Assembly (NCBI RefSeq): GCF_016031625.1
Contig: NZ_JACCHP010000009.1
Location: 62,001-126,000 of the forward strand
Source: Bradyrhizobium agreste
Lineage (GTDB): Bacteria > Pseudomonadota > Alphaproteobacteria > Rhizobiales > Xanthobacteraceae
DNA length: 64,000 nucleotides
Direction: 5' to 3'
The translations under genes and the position numbers were made by a program. How positions within the stretch are numbered: position 1 is the stretch's first letter; every line of letters begins with the position of its first letter. This document shows, piece after piece, positions 63,181-64,000 of this stretch. The notes beneath the pieces are model-generated. The model saw only the letters and a list, made by a program, of their open reading frames with translations, was not told the origin of the DNA and did no database searches.

Positions 63181-63578
63181 TTCGCGCGATCGACCAACCG
63201 GCCCGGCGCCGCCTTGTGGTGAAATTGCAGTGCGATCAGCAACGACTTCATCGAGCGCAACGGCAATAGCGTGGTGGCGAGGATCAGCGGCAGCCAGAGC
63301 ACGGCATGCAGCCAGTATGGCGGCTGGTATTTGACTTCGACGACGAGGGCGCATGCGACGACGATGCCGCCGGCCAGCATGATGATGAAGATCGCCGGAC
63401 CGTCGCCGGTATCGATGAAGGAATAGTCGAGCCCGCAACGGTCGCAAGCGGGGGCGAGCGTCAGAAACCCAGCATAAAGTTTGCCCTGGCCGCAGCGCGG
63501 GCATCGACAGGCAAGCCCGCGCAGCGCGCTTTGCAGGACGGTGGTTTCGGACGGGGGTGTGCCGGCACTGTCGTTCAT
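63177..63578 (-). CDS. DUF983-family protein
   Basis: A 133-residue membrane protein with an N-terminal zinc-ribbon-like CPRCGQGKLYAGF and CDRCGLDYSF pair and two membrane helices (about residues 58-100). DUF983 genes sit between cytochrome oxidase subunit III and SURF1 in most alphaproteobacteria, so an assembly role for the oxidase is likely, though unproven. It overlaps SURF1 by 4 nt (ATGA). Confidence 0.9.
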   Translation of the reverse strand: MNDSAGTPPSETTVLQSALRGLACRCPRCGQGKLYAGFLTLAPACDRCGLDYSFIDTGDGPAIFIIMLAGGIVVACALVVEVKYQPPYWLHAVLWLPLILATTLLPLRSMKSLLIALQFHHKAAPGRLVDRAK

Positions 63579-63587
63579 GATGGCGGA

Positions 63588-63635
63588 CTCTAGAGCATTT
63601 TCGGTTCTGATTGAATCAGAACCGAAGCTCTAGAT
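63588..63635. repeat. Dispersed palindromic repeat (CTCTAGAGCATTTTCGG type)
   Basis: The core TTCGGTTCTGATT-G-AATCAGAACCGAA (63600-63626) is a perfect 27-bp palindrome, enclosed by TCTAGAGC and GCTCTAGA. It lies between DUF983 and the subunit III gene and matches a repeat recalled as frequent in Bradyrhizobium. It may also act as a transcript end or pause element inside the cox operon. Confidence 0.75.
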
Positions 63636-63780
63636 TCTTGTTTTGACGCGTTTTCTTGACGCGAACCGGTGTCCACTTCGCTCGAAAACGCTCTATCACA
63701 GTTTCCGGCGAAAACTTCCGGCGGCCGGAAAGCGAAAAGGGCGGCCCTGCGGCCGCCCTTCCCGATCGGTTCGATGCGGC

Positions 63781-64000
63781 TCAGTGCGCGGCGTGGGCCA
63801 TGGTCTCGGCGCCGCGTCCCCAGACGTAGATGCAGAGGAAGAGGAACAGCCAGACCACGTCGACGAAGTGCCAGTACCAGGCTGCGAACTCGAAGCCGAG
63901 ATGCTGCTTCGGCGTGAAGTGGCCGGCATAGGCGCGGAACAGGCACACCAGCAGGAAGACGGTGCCGACCAGCACATGGAAGCCGTGGAATCCGGTCGCC
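63781..64000 (-). CDS. Cytochrome c oxidase subunit III (C-terminal part)
   Basis: The last 73 residues of the seven-helix subunit III, which packs beside the catalytic subunit; the N-terminal part lies beyond the right edge. [40 protein letters not shown] and [17 protein letters not shown] are the final helices of the CtaE/CoxC family. It lies upstream of DUF983 and SURF1 on the same strand, so the operon continues right with the other cox genes. Confidence 0.92.
   Translation of the reverse strand, partial: ATGFHGFHVLVGTVFLLVCLFRAYAGHFTPKQHLGFEFAAWYWHFVDVVWLFLFLCIYVWGRGAETMAHAAH

Overview
The window is a 64 kb piece of a high-GC alphaproteobacterial chromosome, almost certainly Bradyrhizobium or a very close relative. 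The evidence is a hemA-type 5-aminolevulinate synthase of the B. japonicum kind, the split F0 operon atpI-B-E-F'-F, the cox subunit III-DUF983-SURF1 and thrC-M16 peptidase blocks, several dispersed palindromic repeats of the Bradyrhizobium type, and long antisense shadow ORFs caused by strong GC3 bias. Genus assignment rests on recalled protein and repeat similarity, not on a search.

Layout. 0-2 kb: end of a peptide ABC importer operon (substrate-binding protein, permease running off the left edge) preceded by an M20 amidohydrolase. 4-11.5 kb: an HtrA-like pseudoprotease, a serine esterase, a DsbA-like oxidoreductase, two hot-dog thioesterases (one internally deleted) divergent from a TetR regulator with two visible operators, small exported proteins, an AbrB-type membrane protein, DsbB and tRNA-Leu(CAA). 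12-16 kb: an atypical stretch beside the tRNA with a frameshifted multicopper oxidase, a relic of an ABC substrate-binding protein and a GAF-adenylate cyclase. 16-23 kb: a response regulator/kinase pair, small exported proteins, a GFA protein, a probable methanethiol S-methyltransferase (mddA) and a divergent winged-helix/TPR regulator. 23-28 kb: a complete peptide/nickel-type ABC importer operon. 28-35 kb: tiny genes, an outer-membrane beta-barrel protein, a chemoreceptor, an MBL-fold hydrolase and a divergent aroQ paralogue.

35-40 kb: hemA, with a perfect FNR/FixK box and a second palindrome upstream, then a transporter-like hybrid histidine kinase. 40-43 kb: about 1 kb of non-coding dispersed repeats, a cupin protein and an ABC-type substrate-binding protein, all more AT-rich than the surroundings. 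43-49 kb: cytochrome P460, an epoxide-hydrolase-like protein and an Ohr peroxidase, divergent from a large winged-helix/ATPase/TPR regulator. This block is bracketed by two same-strand copies of the 3' end of a LuxR-type response-regulator gene, one intact and one decayed. 49-55 kb: an MHS-family transporter, YjbQ, an unknown exported protein and the ATP synthase F0 operon. 55-64 kb: an exported unknown, a GNAT acetyltransferase, M16 peptidase and thrC, a divergent NarX/NarL-type pair, an NTF2-like protein, SURF1, DUF983 and the C-terminus of cytochrome oxidase subunit III.

Most of the window is ordinary core genome. The parts most worth a second look are the response-regulator-tail direct repeat around the P460/hydrolase/Ohr/regulator cassette, the hemA control region, the AroQ paralogue without its substrate-binding histidine, the catalytically dead HtrA-like protein, and the decayed genes near tRNA-Leu. 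No CRISPR array, transposase, integrase or phage gene was seen.
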